Below the pieces are notes generated by a model that was not told the origin of the DNA, ran no database searches, and saw nothing but the letters and a program-made list of their open reading frames with translations. Positions 1 through 7,505 of a DNA stretch of 53,985 nucleotides are shown in pieces. This DNA comes from JAOUEA01 sp041287635. Its GTDB lineage: Bacteria; Actinomycetota; UBA4738; HRBIN12. The stretch is from positions 1 to 53,985 of the forward strand of contig JBGGNG010000083.1 of NCBI GenBank assembly GCA_041287635.1, written 5' to 3'. Each line of letters opens with the position of its first letter. Position 1 is the stretch's first letter. The position numbers and the translations under genes are program-made.

Positions 1-1
1 G

Positions 2-421
2 GAGGTCGACGCGCCGCCCGAGCTGGTCTACCGGGCCTTCACCGAGCCGGACCTGCTCGTGCAGTGGCTCGGGCCGCGCCGGCTCACGATGAAGATCGAC
101 CGCTTCGACGTGCGCGACGGCGGCTCGTGGCGGTACGTCCACATGGAAGAGGACGGCACCGAGTACGGGTTCCACGGCGTCTTCCACGGCGAGCCGTCGC
201 CGCAGGGCATCGTGCAGACGTTCGAGTTCGAGGGCTACCCGGGTCACGTGCAGTTGGATACCGCGACCTTCGAGGAGGTCGACGGCGCGACGGTGGTCCA
301 CCTCAACTCGGTGTTCCAGACGGTCGAGGACCGCGACGGCATGCTGCAGTCCGGCATGGAGACCGGCCTGAACGAGGGCTTCGAGCAGCTCGACGAGCTG
401 CTCGCCAAGCCGACCACCTGA
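2..421 (+). CDS. SRPBCC/AHSA1-family protein, 5' truncated by window edge
   Basis: The reading frame is open from base 2 and has no start codon inside the window, so the N-terminus is missing. The visible part begins EVDAPPELVYRAFTEPDLL, which matches the opening strand and helix of the AHSA1 (activator of Hsp90 ATPase-like) branch of the SRPBCC/START fold. It continues with QWLGP and the family-typical stretch DGGSWRYVH, and ends with the long C-terminal helix (SGMETGLNEGFEQLDELL). These are small hydrophobic-ligand or stress-response proteins, usually with an ArsR regulator upstream; that would lie outside the window. It is followed after 34 bp by two VOC genes on the same strand, a common actinobacterial grouping. 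The ligand and function are unknown. Confidence 0.85.
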   Translation, partial: EVDAPPELVYRAFTEPDLLVQWLGPRRLTMKIDRFDVRDGGSWRYVHMEEDGTEYGFHGVFHGEPSPQGIVQTFEFEGYPGHVQLDTATFEEVDGATVVHLNSVFQTVEDRDGMLQSGMETGLNEGFEQLDELLAKPTT

Positions 422-455
422 GTCCGTCGACGACAATCACGAGGAGGACATCACG

Positions 456-932
456 ATGCAGAAGATCACTCCGTTCCTGTGGTTCGATAGCCAGGCTGAG
501 GAGGCGGCGACCGTCTACGTCTCGCTCTTCGACGATGCCGAGATCACCGGAATCTCGCGCTACCCCGAGGGCGCACCAGGACCGACCGACGAGGTGATGA
601 CGGTCAGCTTCCGCCTGGCGGACCAGGAGTTCACGGCGCTCAACGGCGGTCCCCAGTTCTCGTTCACCGAGGCGGTGTCGTTCGCCGTGGCCTGCGAGGA
701 CCAGGAGGAGGTCGACCGGCTGTGGGATGCGCTCATCGAGGGCGGCGGCGAGCCCAGTCAGTGCGGGTGGCTGAAGGACCGCTTCGGTCTCAGTTGGCAG
801 ATCGTTCCCACTCGGCTGTACGAACTGCTCGACGACCCCGACCCGGCGCGGGCGCAGCGGGCCATGCAGGCCATGCTGCAGATGGGCAAGATCGAGATCA
901 AGGGGCTGGAAGACGCGGCCGATGCCGCCTGA
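456..932 (+). CDS. VOC family protein, PhnB/3-demethylubiquinone-methyltransferase-like fold
   Basis: The 158-residue protein has the signature of the PhnB-like VOC branch: MQKITPFLWFDSQAEEAA at the start, then YVSLFDDAEI, a central FTALNGGPQFSFTEAVSF, and GWLKDRFGLSWQIVP near the end. That branch is often annotated as 3-demethylubiquinone-9 3-methyltransferase by homology, but no methyltransferase SAM site is present and the true reaction is unknown. The VOC fold is built of beta-alpha-beta-beta-beta modules that often hold a metal. The start is supported by GAGGAGG at 441-447, 8 bases before ATG. It lies between an AHSA1 gene and a second VOC gene on the same strand, probably one transcript. 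Confidence 0.88.
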   Translation: MQKITPFLWFDSQAEEAATVYVSLFDDAEITGISRYPEGAPGPTDEVMTVSFRLADQEFTALNGGPQFSFTEAVSFAVACEDQEEVDRLWDALIEGGGEPSQCGWLKDRFGLSWQIVPTRLYELLDDPDPARAQRAMQAMLQMGKIEIKGLEDAADAA

Positions 933-972
933 GCCCCGTGTCGAGCCCGACAGGGAAGGAACGACCCGAGCC

Positions 973-1377
973 ATGGACATGAAGCTCGAGCTGCTGCCGG
1001 TGCCGGTGACCGACGTCGACCGTGCCAAAGCCTTCTACAGCGAACGATGCGGTTTCGTCGTCGACGTCGACCACAGCCCGACCGAGGACTTCCGCATCGT
1101 GCAGCTGACCCCTCCCGGGTCGGCCTGCTCGATCATGATCGGCAAGGGAACGATCGACACCGCGCCGGGATCGGTGCAGGGCGTGCAGCTCGTGGTCGAC
1201 GACATCGTGGCCGCGCGGGAGAAGTTCGCCGCGCGCGGCGTCGAGATCACCGAGGTCCGGCACTTCGAGAACGGCGAGTGGCTCGAGGGCAAGGGCGGCG
1301 ACTGGAACGCATTCGCATTCTTCGACGACCCCGACGGCAACGGCTGGGCCCTGCAGGAGCGACCCGCACCCGAGTGA
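973..1377 (+). CDS. VOC family (glyoxalase/bleomycin-resistance-like) protein
   Basis: A 134-residue single VOC domain: KLELLPVPVTDVDRAKAFY opens the first module and FDDPDGNGWALQE closes the second, as in many glyoxalase-fold proteins. The substrate cannot be told from sequence. The frame is open further upstream to 922, but I use ATG 973: the conserved domain starts right there, GGAAGGA precedes it, and a start at 922 would overlap the preceding VOC gene. It ends 44 bp before the convergent methyltransferase gene. Confidence 0.86.
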   Translation: MDMKLELLPVPVTDVDRAKAFYSERCGFVVDVDHSPTEDFRIVQLTPPGSACSIMIGKGTIDTAPGSVQGVQLVVDDIVAAREKFAARGVEITEVRHFENGEWLEGKGGDWNAFAFFDDPDGNGWALQERPAPE

Positions 1378-1420
1378 CGAGCGGCGAACCGCCGCGAGCA
1401 TCGGTCGGCGGCCACTCCGA

Positions 1421-2425
1421 TCACGGGCCGGAGAGCTCGAGGACCGACAGATCCCCGGAGGGGTGCACGGCGCGCAGGCGCAGCCCGGCATCCGCCGCAA
1501 GCTCGCCGATCTCGATGACGCCCCGCTCGCGACCGCCGAAGTAGGCGAGCACGCGCAGGTCCATCTCGGTGCGCACGGTCTCGCCGTCGGGGCCGACCTT
1601 CTCGACGACGAGGACGAGACCCTTCGAGCCGGCGGCCTCGGCGCAGCGTCGGAGGATCGCACGCGCGGCCTCGTCGTTCCAATCGTGCAGGATCGCGCAG
1701 AGCAGGTATGCCCCGGCATCGGGCGGCAACGCCTCGAAGAAGCTGCCGACGACGGCCTCACCGCGATCGGCCAGACCCGCCGTCTCCAACGCCGCCCGTG
1801 CCGCCTCGACGGGATCGGGCAGGTCGACGACGGTGACTCGCAGCCGCGGATACGCCTGCAGCAGCGCGACCATCAGGGAGCCGCCGCCGCCCCCGACGTC
1901 GACGACGTGGCCGAGGGACCCCCAGTCGCGAGCGGCGAGGATCGCGGGCGCCCACGCCGCGACGTCGGACCCCATCTGCGACGCGTACGACGCGGCGCGC
2001 TCGGGGTCGGCCGACAGGTCGTCCCAGAACGAGCGCCCGAACCTCGCGGGGAAGGCGGCCTCCCCCGTGCGCACGGAGTGCAGCAGTTCGGTGAAAGCGA
2101 GCTCGGCTCGGCCGACGGCGCGCTCGAGGTCCAAGGCATCGCGCGTTCCCGACGGATGATCGTCGCGCAACGACTCGCCCGACGTAGACAGGGAGTACGT
2201 GCCCTCGCCATCACGAGTGAGCACCCCGACGGACACGAGGTGGCGCAGCAGCCGATCGAGGGCATCGGCGTCGACCCCCTCCGACCGCGCCAGCTCGGCG
2301 GACGTTCGCACTCCCGCGGCGATGTGATCGGCGACGTGCAGCGTGGCCGCGACCCGGATCGCCATCGGCGTGACAAGGTCCGCACGCTCCCAGAGATCGG
2401 CTCCAGGCCCTTCCTCGTTCCCCAT
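1421..2425 (-). CDS. O-methyltransferase family 2 (acetylserotonin OMT-like)
   Basis: A 334-residue SAM-dependent methyltransferase with the two-part layout of the plant-type O-methyltransferase family. Residues about 10-90 form a winged-helix dimerisation domain (DLVTPMAIRVAATLHVADHI, then a short HTH ending in YSLSTSG). The catalytic Rossmann domain follows: glycine-rich motif VDVGGGGGSLMVALLQAYP, then VTVVDLP, and AYLLCAILHDWNDE, where the H of LHDW is the usual general-base position. Secondary-metabolite hydroxyl groups are typical substrates, but none can be inferred. It is a single gene transcribed divergently from the STAS gene and convergent with the VOC genes. Confidence 0.85.
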   Translation of the reverse strand: MGNEEGPGADLWERADLVTPMAIRVAATLHVADHIAAGVRTSAELARSEGVDADALDRLLRHLVSVGVLTRDGEGTYSLSTSGESLRDDHPSGTRDALDLERAVGRAELAFTELLHSVRTGEAAFPARFGRSFWDDLSADPERAASYASQMGSDVAAWAPAILAARDWGSLGHVVDVGGGGGSLMVALLQAYPRLRVTVVDLPDPVEAARAALETAGLADRGEAVVGSFFEALPPDAGAYLLCAILHDWNDEAARAILRRCAEAAGSKGLVLVVEKVGPDGETVRTEMDLRVLAYFGGRERGVIEIGELAADAGLRLRAVHPSGDLSVLELSGP

Positions 2426-2489
2426 CGCTTACCCCCCCATCCCTTGGCACAGCCTCACGCGTCGCGGAGTTGGCGGCAAACCTGCTGCG

Positions 2490-2897
2490 ATGAGTTCCGC
2501 GCTCCGGTGCCGTCTGCCTGGGTGGATGGCGGTCATCCTGATCTTCGACGGCGCACCCGATCGCTCGGCGATCGCGACCTACTGTGATCGCGCCCAGGCT
2601 CTGCTCGAGGGCGCCGACGGTGGGCCGGTGATCTGCGACGTCAGCGCCGTCATGCGCCCCGACGCCGTCACGATCGAGGCGCTGGCCCGGCTCCACCTGA
2701 CCGCGCTGAGGCTCGGGTGTCGCATCGTGCTACGCGACACGAGCGCCGAACTGGACGACCTGCTGACGTTCGCCGGCCTCTGCGACGCGATCCCGTCGGC
2801 AGCGGGGTCAGTCGTCGAGCCGGTCGGGCACCCCGAAGAGTGGGAACAGGTGGGCGGTGTCGAGGAAGAAGCTGATGCCGGCGATGCGACCGCCTGA
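2490..2897 (+). CDS. STAS-domain protein, 3' end antisense to the sigma gene
   Basis: A protein of about 135 residues whose core (AVILIFDGAPDRSAIA, then VICDVSAVMRPDAVTIEALA, then LGCRIVLRDTSAELDDLL) reads as a STAS domain, related to anti-sigma-factor antagonists and MlaB-like proteins. The usual phosphorylatable Ser/Thr after CDVS is not obvious (VMRPDAVT). The acidic tail (EEWEQVGGVEEEADAGD) lies in the 90 bp that overlap the 3' end of the convergent sigma-factor gene. The start is uncertain: ATG 2490 is used, and ATG 2526 (MAVILIFDG) is equally possible; neither has a clear ribosome site. Its position beside an ECF sigma gene suggests a regulatory link, which is inference. Confidence 0.7.
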   Translation: MSSALRCRLPGWMAVILIFDGAPDRSAIATYCDRAQALLEGADGGPVICDVSAVMRPDAVTIEALARLHLTALRLGCRIVLRDTSAELDDLLTFAGLCDAIPSAAGSVVEPVGHPEEWEQVGGVEEEADAGDATA

Positions 2898-3782
2898 GAC
2901 CTCGAGCACCTGCAAGGCCCAGGGCTCGTGCCCACCCTGCGGGCCCGGCTTGTACTGCGCATAGGCGGGCGACCCGTTCGCCTCGGTCGCGATCAGCCGC
3001 GAGCCTCGACACCCGATACCCGGGCCCAGGCACCAGGCGGCGATGTCGTCGTGGGTCTGCAACCAGAGCGCGTAGGGCGGCATCGACCACGCCGCGTCGT
3101 CTCGAAGCAGCGACGTGAGCGAGTCCATGTCGTAGCGCTCGAACGCGTCGACGTAGCGAGCGAGGAGCGAGCGCTGGTCGGCGTCCATCGGACGCAGCGG
3201 CTCGGCGTCGGAGATCTCAGCCGCCTCGATCGTCGCGTGGGCGCGCTGCAGGGCGCTGTTGACCGAGGCGACCGACGTCTCGAGCAGCTCGGCGACCTCG
3301 GAGGCCTTCCAGCGGAAGACGTCACGCAGCACGAGCACCGCACGCTGCTTCGGCGGCAGGTGCTGGAGCGCGGCGATGAAGGCGATGCGGATCGTCTCGC
3401 GGGCCTCGGCCACCTGGGCGGGGTCGCCCTCGGCCGGCATCACACGACCGTCGGGGATGGGCAGGATCCACGTGGCCTCGGGCAAGGGCTCCCCGAGGTT
3501 CGACGCCTCCGCCGCCTGCGCGGGTCCGAGGTCGATGGGACGCGCGCGGCGTTCCTTCCCGCTCAGCATGTCGAGGCACACGTTGGTCGCGATGCGGTAG
3601 AGCCACGAGCGCAGCGCCGCGCGACCCTCGAACGCCTCGAAGCCGCGCCACGCCCGCAGCATCGTCTCCTGCACGGCGTCCTCGGCCTCGAACCCAGAGC
3701 CGAGCATGCGGTAGGCGTAGGCGGTGAGCTCGCGGCGATGCTCTTCGAGCCGCAGCTCCAGATCTTCTGGCGCGCGAACCAT
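2808..3782 (-). CDS. ECF RNA polymerase sigma factor, SigX5/TIGR02960 type with SnoaL-like C-terminus
   Basis: A 324-residue extracytoplasmic-function sigma factor. Region 2 is at the N-terminus (LTAYAYRMLGSGFEAEDAVQ, then AALRSWLYRIATNVCLD). Region 4 follows a variable linker (LQHLPPKQRAVLVLRDVF, then ASEVAELLETSVASVNSAL). The last ~130 residues are an NTF2/SnoaL-like domain (YVDAFERYDMDSLTSLL to ISFFLDTAHLFPLFGVP), which in this family replaces a separate anti-sigma factor by modulating activity in cis. The frame is open to 3821, but I take ATG 3782: a TAGGGT box (3790-3795) ends 7 bases upstream, and the longer form only adds a Ser-rich run. The target regulon is unknown. The 3' end overlaps the STAS gene by 90 bp. 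Confidence 0.9.
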   Translation of the reverse strand: MVRAPEDLELRLEEHRRELTAYAYRMLGSGFEAEDAVQETMLRAWRGFEAFEGRAALRSWLYRIATNVCLDMLSGKERRARPIDLGPAQAAEASNLGEPLPEATWILPIPDGRVMPAEGDPAQVAEARETIRIAFIAALQHLPPKQRAVLVLRDVFRWKASEVAELLETSVASVNSALQRAHATIEAAEISDAEPLRPMDADQRSLLARYVDAFERYDMDSLTSLLRDDAAWSMPPYALWLQTHDDIAAWCLGPGIGCRGSRLIATEANGSPAYAQYKPGPQGGHEPWALQVLEVSGGRIAGISFFLDTAHLFPLFGVPDRLDD

Positions 3783-3789
3783 GGGCACC

Positions 3790-3795
3790 ACCCTA
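3790..3795 (-). promoter_or_regulatory. -10 box TAGGGT of the sigma-factor gene
   Basis: TAGGGT on the minus strand ends 7 bases before ATG 3782, placing the transcription start at or next to the start codon, so a leaderless mRNA is likely. No good -35 is seen. It lies 39 bp from the divergent box at 3835-3840, so the two promoters are tightly packed. Confidence 0.45.
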
Positions 3796-3834
3796 CGACC
3801 GCTCGACGACGAAGAACTCATCGTTCGACTGACC

Positions 3835-3840
3835 TACCCT
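3835..3840 (+). promoter_or_regulatory. -10 box TACCCT of the GNAT gene
   Basis: TACCCT ends 6 bases before ATG 3847, the spacing expected if transcription begins at the A of the start codon. No ribosome-binding site fits in that gap. The -35 is weak. Confidence 0.45.
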
Positions 3841-3846
3841 GCTCCT

Positions 3847-4281
3847 ATGGCACGAGGTGACATCGAGATCGAGGTCGCCGATTCGCTCGCCTCGGTGAGG
3901 ACGGCGGCCCACCTGTTCGACCACTCCGTCGACGACGGCGCGACCCTGGCGTTCCTCGAGGACCGGCGGCACGTGCTGCTCCTCGCGCGGATCGACGGGT
4001 ATGCGGTTGGGTTCGTCTCCGGGGTGGAGCTATCGCACCCGGACAAGCCTCGGTCGGAGATGTTCGTATACGAGCTCGGGGTCGACGAGGGCTTCCGTCG
4101 GCGCGGGGTCGCGACCACTCTCATGCGGGCGCTGATCGAGCTCGGCGACGCACGCGGATGCGGTGAGATGTTCGTGCTCACCGAGCAGGACAACGCGGCG
4201 GCGATCGCGACGTATCGCAAGTCCCTCGGCACCGCGGAACCGGCAGGCGTCATGTTCACGTGGGACTGGAGAGACCGCTGA
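3847..4281 (+). CDS. GNAT acetyltransferase, AAC(3)-I-like
   Basis: A 144-residue Gcn5-related N-acetyltransferase. The acetyl-CoA loop is VDEGFRRRGVATTLMRALI, and the next strand reads GEMFVLTEQDNAAAIATYRKSL, as in AAC(3)-I aminoglycoside acetyltransferases and their many chromosomal relatives. SEMFVYELGVDEGFRRRG resembles the conserved strand before the pyrophosphate loop. Family membership alone does not establish aminoglycoside resistance. The frame extends upstream to 3724, but that would run deep into the divergent sigma gene; ATG 3847 sits 6 bases after a TACCCT box and matches the family's start. Confidence 0.82.
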   Translation: MARGDIEIEVADSLASVRTAAHLFDHSVDDGATLAFLEDRRHVLLLARIDGYAVGFVSGVELSHPDKPRSEMFVYELGVDEGFRRRGVATTLMRALIELGDARGCGEMFVLTEQDNAAAIATYRKSLGTAEPAGVMFTWDWRDR

Positions 4282-4793
4282 GCATCGTGCACCTTCGCGA
4301 CGTCACGCTCGACGACCTCGACCTCTACCTTCGCATGCGCTGCGATCCCGTGATGATGGCCGAGCTCGGGGGGCCGCTCCCCCGTGACGGCGTGCCGGAC
4401 AAGCTTCGTCGCGACGTCCAGGCGGTCGAGCGCGACGAGTACTGGATCTCGATCGTCGAGTCCGACGACGACGAACCCATGGGCTCGGTCGTGTTGTGGC
4501 GACACGACGACCACGGCGAGGAAGAGAGCGAGATCGGCTGGATGATCCTGCCCGAGTTCCAAGGGCGGGGCATCGGCAGGGCCGCCACGGCCGCGCTGAT
4601 CGAGCGCGCTCGCGCCGACGGCCGGTGGGGCGACATCCACGCATACCCGGGGGTGACGAACGCGCCCTCGAACGGCATCTGCCGCACGCTCGGCTTCGAG
4701 CTCGTCGGGACCATGGACGTCCTCGCGTTCGAGGACCGACCGCTGCGCGTGAACCACTGGCAGCTGCTCGGGGAAGCGCACCGGGCGGTGTGA
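4260..4793 (+). CDS. GNAT acetyltransferase, RimJ/RimL-like
   Basis: The second GNAT, 177 residues from GTG 4260 or 168 from GTG 4287. The core reads VHLRDVTLDDLDLYLRMR, MGSVVLWRHDD, EIGWMILPEFQGRGIGRAA (acetyl-CoA loop) and SNGICRTLGFELVGT (the asparagine-containing turn of the RimJ/L type). GTG 4260 overlaps the end of the previous GNAT by 22 bp; the inner GTG 4287 would give a 5-bp gap and starts right at the conserved domain. Both arrangements imply co-transcription with the upstream GNAT. The acceptor is unknown. Confidence 0.82.
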   Translation: MGLERPLSIVHLRDVTLDDLDLYLRMRCDPVMMAELGGPLPRDGVPDKLRRDVQAVERDEYWISIVESDDDEPMGSVVLWRHDDHGEEESEIGWMILPEFQGRGIGRAATAALIERARADGRWGDIHAYPGVTNAPSNGICRTLGFELVGTMDVLAFEDRPLRVNHWQLLGEAHRAV

Positions 4794-4829
4794 CGCGCTC
4801 TCGCCCGGCGGAGACCCGAGCCCCTCCGT

Positions 4830-6071
4830 CTAGCGTTCGTGTTCTGAGCGGGGACCGGCCACGTCGTCCTCGTGGCGGACCCGTTCGCGGAACTCCGAAT
4901 GCATCGTGGATTCGAACGCGATCAGACCGACCAGCAAGGCCGTGAGCAGACCGAGGGCACCGAGCGCCGGCATCACCGCGGCGAGCGGGATCGCCGCGAG
5001 CACCAGCGCCGCCGCCACGACCCGTTGCACGAACACGTGGTGCCAGATGCGGAACCTGAACCCGACGTGTCCGAGCAGGTAGAGCGCGATGCCGCCGTAC
5101 AGCGCCCAGAGCGGCAAGGTCGCCAAGGGCTCCGAGAGCTCGTAGTGACTCGTGTCCGCCACGTACTCCAGGACCTTCTTCAGCCCCAGCGATCCGAGGA
5201 TGATGCCGGCGATCATGGGCAGGTGAAGGTAGCTATACGCGTCTCGGGCGAGGCGCGCTCGTTCCTCGCCCTGCGCACGCCGCAGGGCGCGCTCGGCCAC
5301 GATCGCGAGCACGTCGAAGTAGGCCCACCAGAGCGACGCGGTGAGCGTGAGCCCCAGCACCGAGGCGACGATGATCGGCCACGAGATCGGGAGCTTGGCG
5401 ACGCCCACGCCGATCGCCACGATCGACTCGCCGAGGGCGACGATGATGATCAGCCCGTGCCGCTCGGCGAAATGACCGGCGGAGTTGAGTCGCCACCCCG
5501 ACGCGCCCGCGAGGAGCGTGCCACCGAGGTCGACGATCAGCACCGCGACCCAGGTGAGCGTCTGCGCGCGACCGTCGAGCTGCGAGGCGACGAGCAGGAG
5601 CACGGTGCTCCCCAGCACCGACGGGGCGAACCGGAGCAGCTGCCCGCGCAGCGCGTAGTCGGCGTTCTCACCCGCCGCGATCCAGAAGATCGCGAGGTGC
5701 AGCAGTCGCACCGCCAGGTAGGCGAAGGCGAACACGACCGAACCGCTGAGCCCACCCTCCAGATCGTCGAAGGATTCCGGCACGGTCAGGGCCATCACGA
5801 ACATCGCGGCCATCGCGCCGAACATCGAGACGCGACCGAGTCCCTCGTCGGCCTGCACCACGTTCCCGAGCCATGCGTAGCCGACCCAGCACCACCAGAG
5901 CAGTCCCAGCACGAGCATGCCGCGCACGACCCCCCGCACCGAGAGGTCGTCGGCCATCAGGGCGGTCACCTGCGTGAGCGAGAAGACGAACACCAGGTCG
6001 AAGAACAGCTCGATCGGCGTGACCCTGGCCTCTTCCGAGACCGACTGGATGCGTGGATGCCGGTCGCTCAC
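4830..6071 (-). CDS. ltrA: LtrA family (low-temperature requirement) membrane protein
   Basis: A 413-residue polytopic inner-membrane protein. The start is the LtrA hallmark: RVTPIELFFDLVFVFSLTQVTALM, the first of about 10-12 hydrophobic segments. Later come LLHLAIFWIAAGENADYALR, HFAERHGLIIIVALGESIVA and SLWWAYFD, all conserved in the family. The name comes from a Listeria mutant unable to grow in the cold; the molecular function is still unclear. The start is GTG 6071. It is divergent from the YdeI-like gene and convergent with the GNAT pair. Confidence 0.92.
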   Translation of the reverse strand: MSDRHPRIQSVSEEARVTPIELFFDLVFVFSLTQVTALMADDLSVRGVVRGMLVLGLLWWCWVGYAWLGNVVQADEGLGRVSMFGAMAAMFVMALTVPESFDDLEGGLSGSVVFAFAYLAVRLLHLAIFWIAAGENADYALRGQLLRFAPSVLGSTVLLLVASQLDGRAQTLTWVAVLIVDLGGTLLAGASGWRLNSAGHFAERHGLIIIVALGESIVAIGVGVAKLPISWPIIVASVLGLTLTASLWWAYFDVLAIVAERALRRAQGEERARLARDAYSYLHLPMIAGIILGSLGLKKVLEYVADTSHYELSEPLATLPLWALYGGIALYLLGHVGFRFRIWHHVFVQRVVAAALVLAAIPLAAVMPALGALGLLTALLVGLIAFESTMHSEFRERVRHEDDVAGPRSEHER

Positions 6072-6184
6072 GGCCGCATCGTCTCACGGGTGCTGCGGGA
6101 GCTATCGTCACCGCGCACGCCCCCTCGAGGCCGAATCACCGATGATGCCCGGAGGATCCAGTCACCGTGAGGAGGCGTGTCAGG

Positions 6185-6634
6185 ATGAGGTTCCGCGCCA
6201 CGATCCAACTCGAGGGCAAGACCGCCACGGGTATCCCGGTCCCGACGAGCGTCGTCGAACAACTCGGGAGGGGGAAGCGGCCACCGGTCCGAGTCACGAT
6301 CGGGGGCCACACGTACCGCAGCACGGTGGCGGCATACGGTGACGTGTTCATGCTTCCGCTCAGTGCGGAGAACCGTGACGCCGCGGGGGTCGCGAGCGGC
6401 GACGAGGTCGAGGTCGACGTCGAGCTCGACACCGAGCCGCGGACGGTCGAGGTGCCGGAGGACTTCGCGGGCGCGCTCGCGGCCGAGCCGGAGGCGAAGC
6501 GGTTCTTCGAAGGACTCTCTTACAGCCAGCAGCGATGGCACGTGCTGTCGATCGACGGGGCCAAAGCGGCCGAGACGCGGCAACGTCGCATCGACACGTC
6601 GGTCGCGATGCTGCGCGAGGGCCGCGCACGTTGA
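6185..6634 (+). CDS. YdeI/OmdA-like protein with DUF1905 domain
   Basis: A 149-residue protein. The first ~95 residues are a DUF1905 beta-barrel (RFRATIQLEGKTATGIPVP, GGHTYRSTVAAYGDVFMLPL, SGDEVEVDVELDTEPRTVEV). The last ~50 residues match the YdeI/OmpD-associated helix pair (FFEGLSYSQQRWHVLSIDGA, then ETRQRRIDTSVAMLREG). The pairing is common in actinobacteria; homologues have been linked to bacteriocin or peptide tolerance, and the biochemical role is unknown. The upstream GAGGAGG (6169-6175) favours ATG 6185 over GTG 6167. Its stop codon overlaps the -35 element of the next operon. Confidence 0.85.
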   Translation: MRFRATIQLEGKTATGIPVPTSVVEQLGRGKRPPVRVTIGGHTYRSTVAAYGDVFMLPLSAENRDAAGVASGDEVEVDVELDTEPRTVEVPEDFAGALAAEPEAKRFFEGLSYSQQRWHVLSIDGAKAAETRQRRIDTSVAMLREGRAR

Positions 6635-6660
6635 CACAGAGGCTCGAACCCGTCCATACT
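6631..6660 (+). promoter_or_regulatory. Promoter of the arsR-AHSA1-oxidase operon
   Basis: TTGACA (6631-6636), an 18-bp spacer and CATACT (6655-6660). This is the best -35/-10 pair in the window. The -10 ends 7 bases before ATG 6668, so transcription should start at or one base before the start codon. The -35 overlaps the stop codon of the preceding gene. Confidence 0.65.
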
Positions 6661-6661
6661 T

Positions 6662-6673
6662 AACCATATGGTT
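6662..6673 (+). promoter_or_regulatory. Palindromic operator over the arsR start codon
   Basis: AACCATATGGTT is a perfect 12-bp palindrome whose centre is the A/T of ATG 6668. It lies directly after the -10 box, over the expected transcription start. A winged-helix dimer bound here would block initiation, which fits autorepression by the encoded ArsR protein. Binding is inferred from position and symmetry. Confidence 0.55.
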
Positions 6674-7006
6674 CAGTCTCAGGTGCTCGACCGGACGTTC
6701 TCCGCCCTATCGGATCCGACGCGCCGCGACATCCTCGAGCGCCTGACGGCCGGGCCGGCCTCGATCACCGAACTGGCTCGGCCCTATGGCATCTCGCTGC
6801 CCGGCGTGATGAAGCACGTCCGCATCCTCGAGGGGGCCCATCTCGTCTCGACCGAGAAACGCGGACGGATCCGTGAATGCCGGGTCGCTCCTGGGTACAT
6901 GGAAGACGCGAGCGCCTGGATCGAGCACTACCGACAGCAATGGGAACGCCGGCTCGATCGGCTCGACGCCTACCTCGCCGAGCAACGGAAGGGAGCACCG
7001 ACGTGA
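6668..7006 (+). CDS. ArsR-family winged-helix repressor
   Basis: A 112-residue ArsR/SmtB-fold regulator. The recognition region reads FSALSDPTRRDILERLTAGPASITELARPYGISLPGVMKHVRILEGAHL, with the usual RRDIL and KHVRIL elements in place. No metal-binding cysteine pair (CxC) is present; it belongs to the non-metal subgroup paired with AHSA1/SRPBCC proteins, in which the ligand is unknown. The C-terminal helix (WIEHYRQQWERRLDRLDAYL) is the standard dimer helix. Its TGA overlaps the GTG of the next gene. A palindrome on its own start codon suggests autoregulation. Confidence 0.9.
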   Translation: MVQSQVLDRTFSALSDPTRRDILERLTAGPASITELARPYGISLPGVMKHVRILEGAHLVSTEKRGRIRECRVAPGYMEDASAWIEHYRQQWERRLDRLDAYLAEQRKGAPT

Positions 7007-7503
7007 GCGACGAACATCCCGAGAACGTGGTGACCGCCGAGAGCGACGACCAAGGACTCACGATCGTCCGCATCTTCGAAGCGTCGCGCGAGGAGGTCTT
7101 CAAGGCGTGGACCGAACCGAAGGCGTTCGCGCAGTGGTTCGGTGAGCACGGCTCGGACGTGCCCGCCGACGCCGCGACGCTGGACGTGCGGCCCGGCGGC
7201 GCATGGCGCGTCGTCATGCTCGTCGGCGCCGACACGGAGCTCGTGTTCTGGGGCCACTACCGCGAGGTCGACGAGCCCTCGCATCTCGTGTTGACACTGA
7301 CCGACCAGGAGTTCGTGGCCGATCAGGTATTCGACGAGCTCACGGTCGACCTCGAGGATCTGGGTGACGGGCGCACCAGGATGACCTTCACCCAGCTCGG
7401 CGGGAACATGCCCGCCGCGCAGTACGAGCAGGCGCTCGCCGGATGGCTGCTCTTCTTCGAGCGCCAGCAAGATCTGCTGAAGACACGACACGACGGAGCC
7501 TGA
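7003..7503 (+). CDS. SRPBCC/AHSA1-family protein
   Basis: A 166-residue AHSA1-type START-fold protein: LTIVRIFEASREEVFKAWTEP, then FGEHGSDVP, LDVRPGGAWRVVM, GHYREVDEPSHLVLTLTD, and the C-terminal helix AQYEQALAGWLLFFERQQDLL. GTG 7003 overlaps the ArsR stop as GTGA, the normal coupled arrangement for ArsR-AHSA1 pairs; the frame is open further upstream but only inside arsR. It probably binds a small hydrophobic ligand under control of the upstream repressor. Two other AHSA1-type sequences occur in the window (2-421 and the 3' part of the chimera near 31220-31463). Confidence 0.88.
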   Translation: MSDEHPENVVTAESDDQGLTIVRIFEASREEVFKAWTEPKAFAQWFGEHGSDVPADAATLDVRPGGAWRVVMLVGADTELVFWGHYREVDEPSHLVLTLTDQEFVADQVFDELTVDLEDLGDGRTRMTFTQLGGNMPAAQYEQALAGWLLFFERQQDLLKTRHDGA

Positions 7504-7505
7504 CG

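Noticed and set aside
1381..1395. Hairpin GCGGC-GAACC-GCCGC between the VOC and methyltransferase genes
   Set aside because: Only a 5-bp stem with no U-tract; common by chance in this DNA.
3847..4281. Calling the AAC(3)-I-like GNAT an aminoglycoside-resistance gene
   Set aside because: The fold and motif order are shared by many chromosomal GNATs with unrelated substrates; sequence alone does not support a resistance call.
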